Part shown: one piece after another, positions 63,703-64,000 of the stretch
Layout: every line of letters starts with the position of its first letter
Position numbering within the stretch: position 1 is the first letter of the stretch
NCBI RefSeq assembly: GCF_000934725.1
Contig: NZ_JYNS01000001.1
Coordinates: forward strand, 558,001-622,000
Length of the DNA stretch: 64,000 nt
Source: Methyloterricola oryzae
Lineage (GTDB): Bacteria > Pseudomonadota > Gammaproteobacteria > Methylococcales > Methylococcaceae
Direction of reading: 5' to 3'
The notes under the pieces: model-generated
Told to the model about the DNA's origin: nothing
Database searches by the model: none
The model's input: the letters and a program-made list of their open reading frames with translations, nothing else
Translations under genes and position numbers: made by a program

Positions 63703-64000
63703 GCGCGATCCTCAGCCGCATCCTCGCCTCCATCGTCGCCTTCTTCCAAGGCGTCTGGGACTTCATCACCCAAGGCATCTACGACTTCGCCGTCTGGGCC
63801 TTCGCCAAGCTCATCGAATACATCACCCTCGAAGGCCTCAAGTTCTCCATCTGGGCATTAGGCTTCGCCTGGGACATCGCCAAGCAGATCATCCTCGACC
63901 TCAACCTCGTCGGCCAGCTCAACAGCGCCTTTGCCGCCATGCCCTCCGACGTCACCGGCCTCCTCAGCTACTTCCAATTCCCCCAGGCCCTCACCCTCGT
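63699..64000 (+). CDS. DUF2523/pVI-like phage protein, cut by the window edge
   Basis: Starts in an ATGA overlap with the adsorption gene. The visible 100 residues are helical and partly hydrophobic (ILSRILASIVAFFQGVWDFITQG..., IEYITLEGLKFSIWALGFAWDIAKQII) and reach SYFQFPQALTLV, the block preceding the C-terminal helix of DUF2523 proteins. In inoviruses this gene encodes the pVI-like end-cap protein and is normally followed by Zot. Confidence 0.72.
   Translation, partial: MSAILSRILASIVAFFQGVWDFITQGIYDFAVWAFAKLIEYITLEGLKFSIWALGFAWDIAKQIILDLNLVGQLNSAFAAMPSDVTGLLSYFQFPQALTL

Larger units (their letters stand above)
56600..64000 (+). mobile_element. Inovirus-like (filamentous phage) integrated element, right part outside the window
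   Basis: The element begins at the tRNA-Leu remnant. It then contains AT-rich cargo genes, a repressor with divergent promoter and operators, tiny overlapping early genes, a structured non-coding region, and a virion module. The virion order is duplicated gpV-position protein, small membrane protein, pVIII-like coat, pVII/pIX-like, pIII/TspB-like, pVI/DUF2523-like, which is the gene order of inoviruses such as the Neisseria MDA-type phages. No integrase, Rep or Zot is visible; they would be beyond 64,000, where Zot is expected next. It may be a prophage or a cryptic element. Confidence 0.8.

Overview
The window looks like the chromosome of a GC-rich gammaproteobacterium, most likely a Methylococcaceae-type methanotroph. 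No single marker gene proves this. The reading rests on the combination of a candidate pyrophosphate-type PEP carboxykinase, glycogen metabolism, an alginate-export-type porin, and an adjacent Rieske oxygenase/3-beta-HSD-like pair resembling the bacterial sterol C-4 demethylation genes sdmA/sdmB known from Methylococcus. Bases 1 to about 56,600 are ordinary chromosome. From about 56,600 to the right end the sequence is an integrated filamentous-phage (inovirus-like) element.

1-14,000 is a central-carbon block: pyruvate kinase; a glucose-6-phosphate dehydrogenase fused to a cyclic-nucleotide-binding domain; then, on the minus strand, a candidate PPi-PEPCK, a ThyX-like protein with a degraded signature motif, and glycogen phosphorylase; then a metallophosphoesterase, a stand-alone cyclic-nucleotide-binding protein and an ACT-domain malic enzyme. 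14,000-24,100 is mixed: an outer-membrane porin, a zinc metallopeptidase, a methyltransferase, a phosphatase/kinase-like pair, tRNA-Pro(GGG) with its terminator, and several small proteins of unknown function. 24,400-32,300 has uvrB divergent from an aspartate aminotransferase, a short gene of 59 codons, a dicarboxylate symporter, mlaA and a diguanylate cyclase.

32,500-36,750 is a two-gene sugar unit: a phosphorylase-kinase-alpha-like GH15-related protein followed by glucokinase. 36,770-45,600 carries an HNH nuclease, an ABM protein, an rRNA methyltransferase-like gene, the sdmAB-like pair, a PP2C phosphatase, rlmM, an AT-rich candidate small RNA with a strong terminator, a TPR protein and phoU. 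45,700-52,400 holds a phospholipid-type operon (CDP-alcohol transferase, cdsA-like, plsC-like) directly behind an Anbu peptidase, which is divergent from its usual partners (circularly permuted ATP-grasp and alpha-E proteins). folD and a KefB/C-type antiporter close the chromosomal part.

The element starts at a 3' fragment of a tRNA-Leu gene at about 56,600-56,660, which overlaps a perfect inverted repeat. Just inside the boundary lie two AT-rich genes that look like defence cargo: a protein with a HEPN-type R-x4-H motif and a single-HKD phospholipase-D-like protein. A small HTH repressor candidate follows, with a divergent promoter carrying repeated operator half-sites. Next come a chain of tiny overlapping early genes and a highly structured non-coding stretch. 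The virion module then follows: an internally duplicated protein in the ssDNA-binding-protein position, small membrane proteins, a pVIII-like major coat protein, a 26-codon pVII/pIX-like gene, a TspB/pIII-like adsorption protein and the start of a pVI-like DUF2523 protein. Zot, any replication initiator, any integrase and the intact tRNA-Leu should lie beyond base 64,000.
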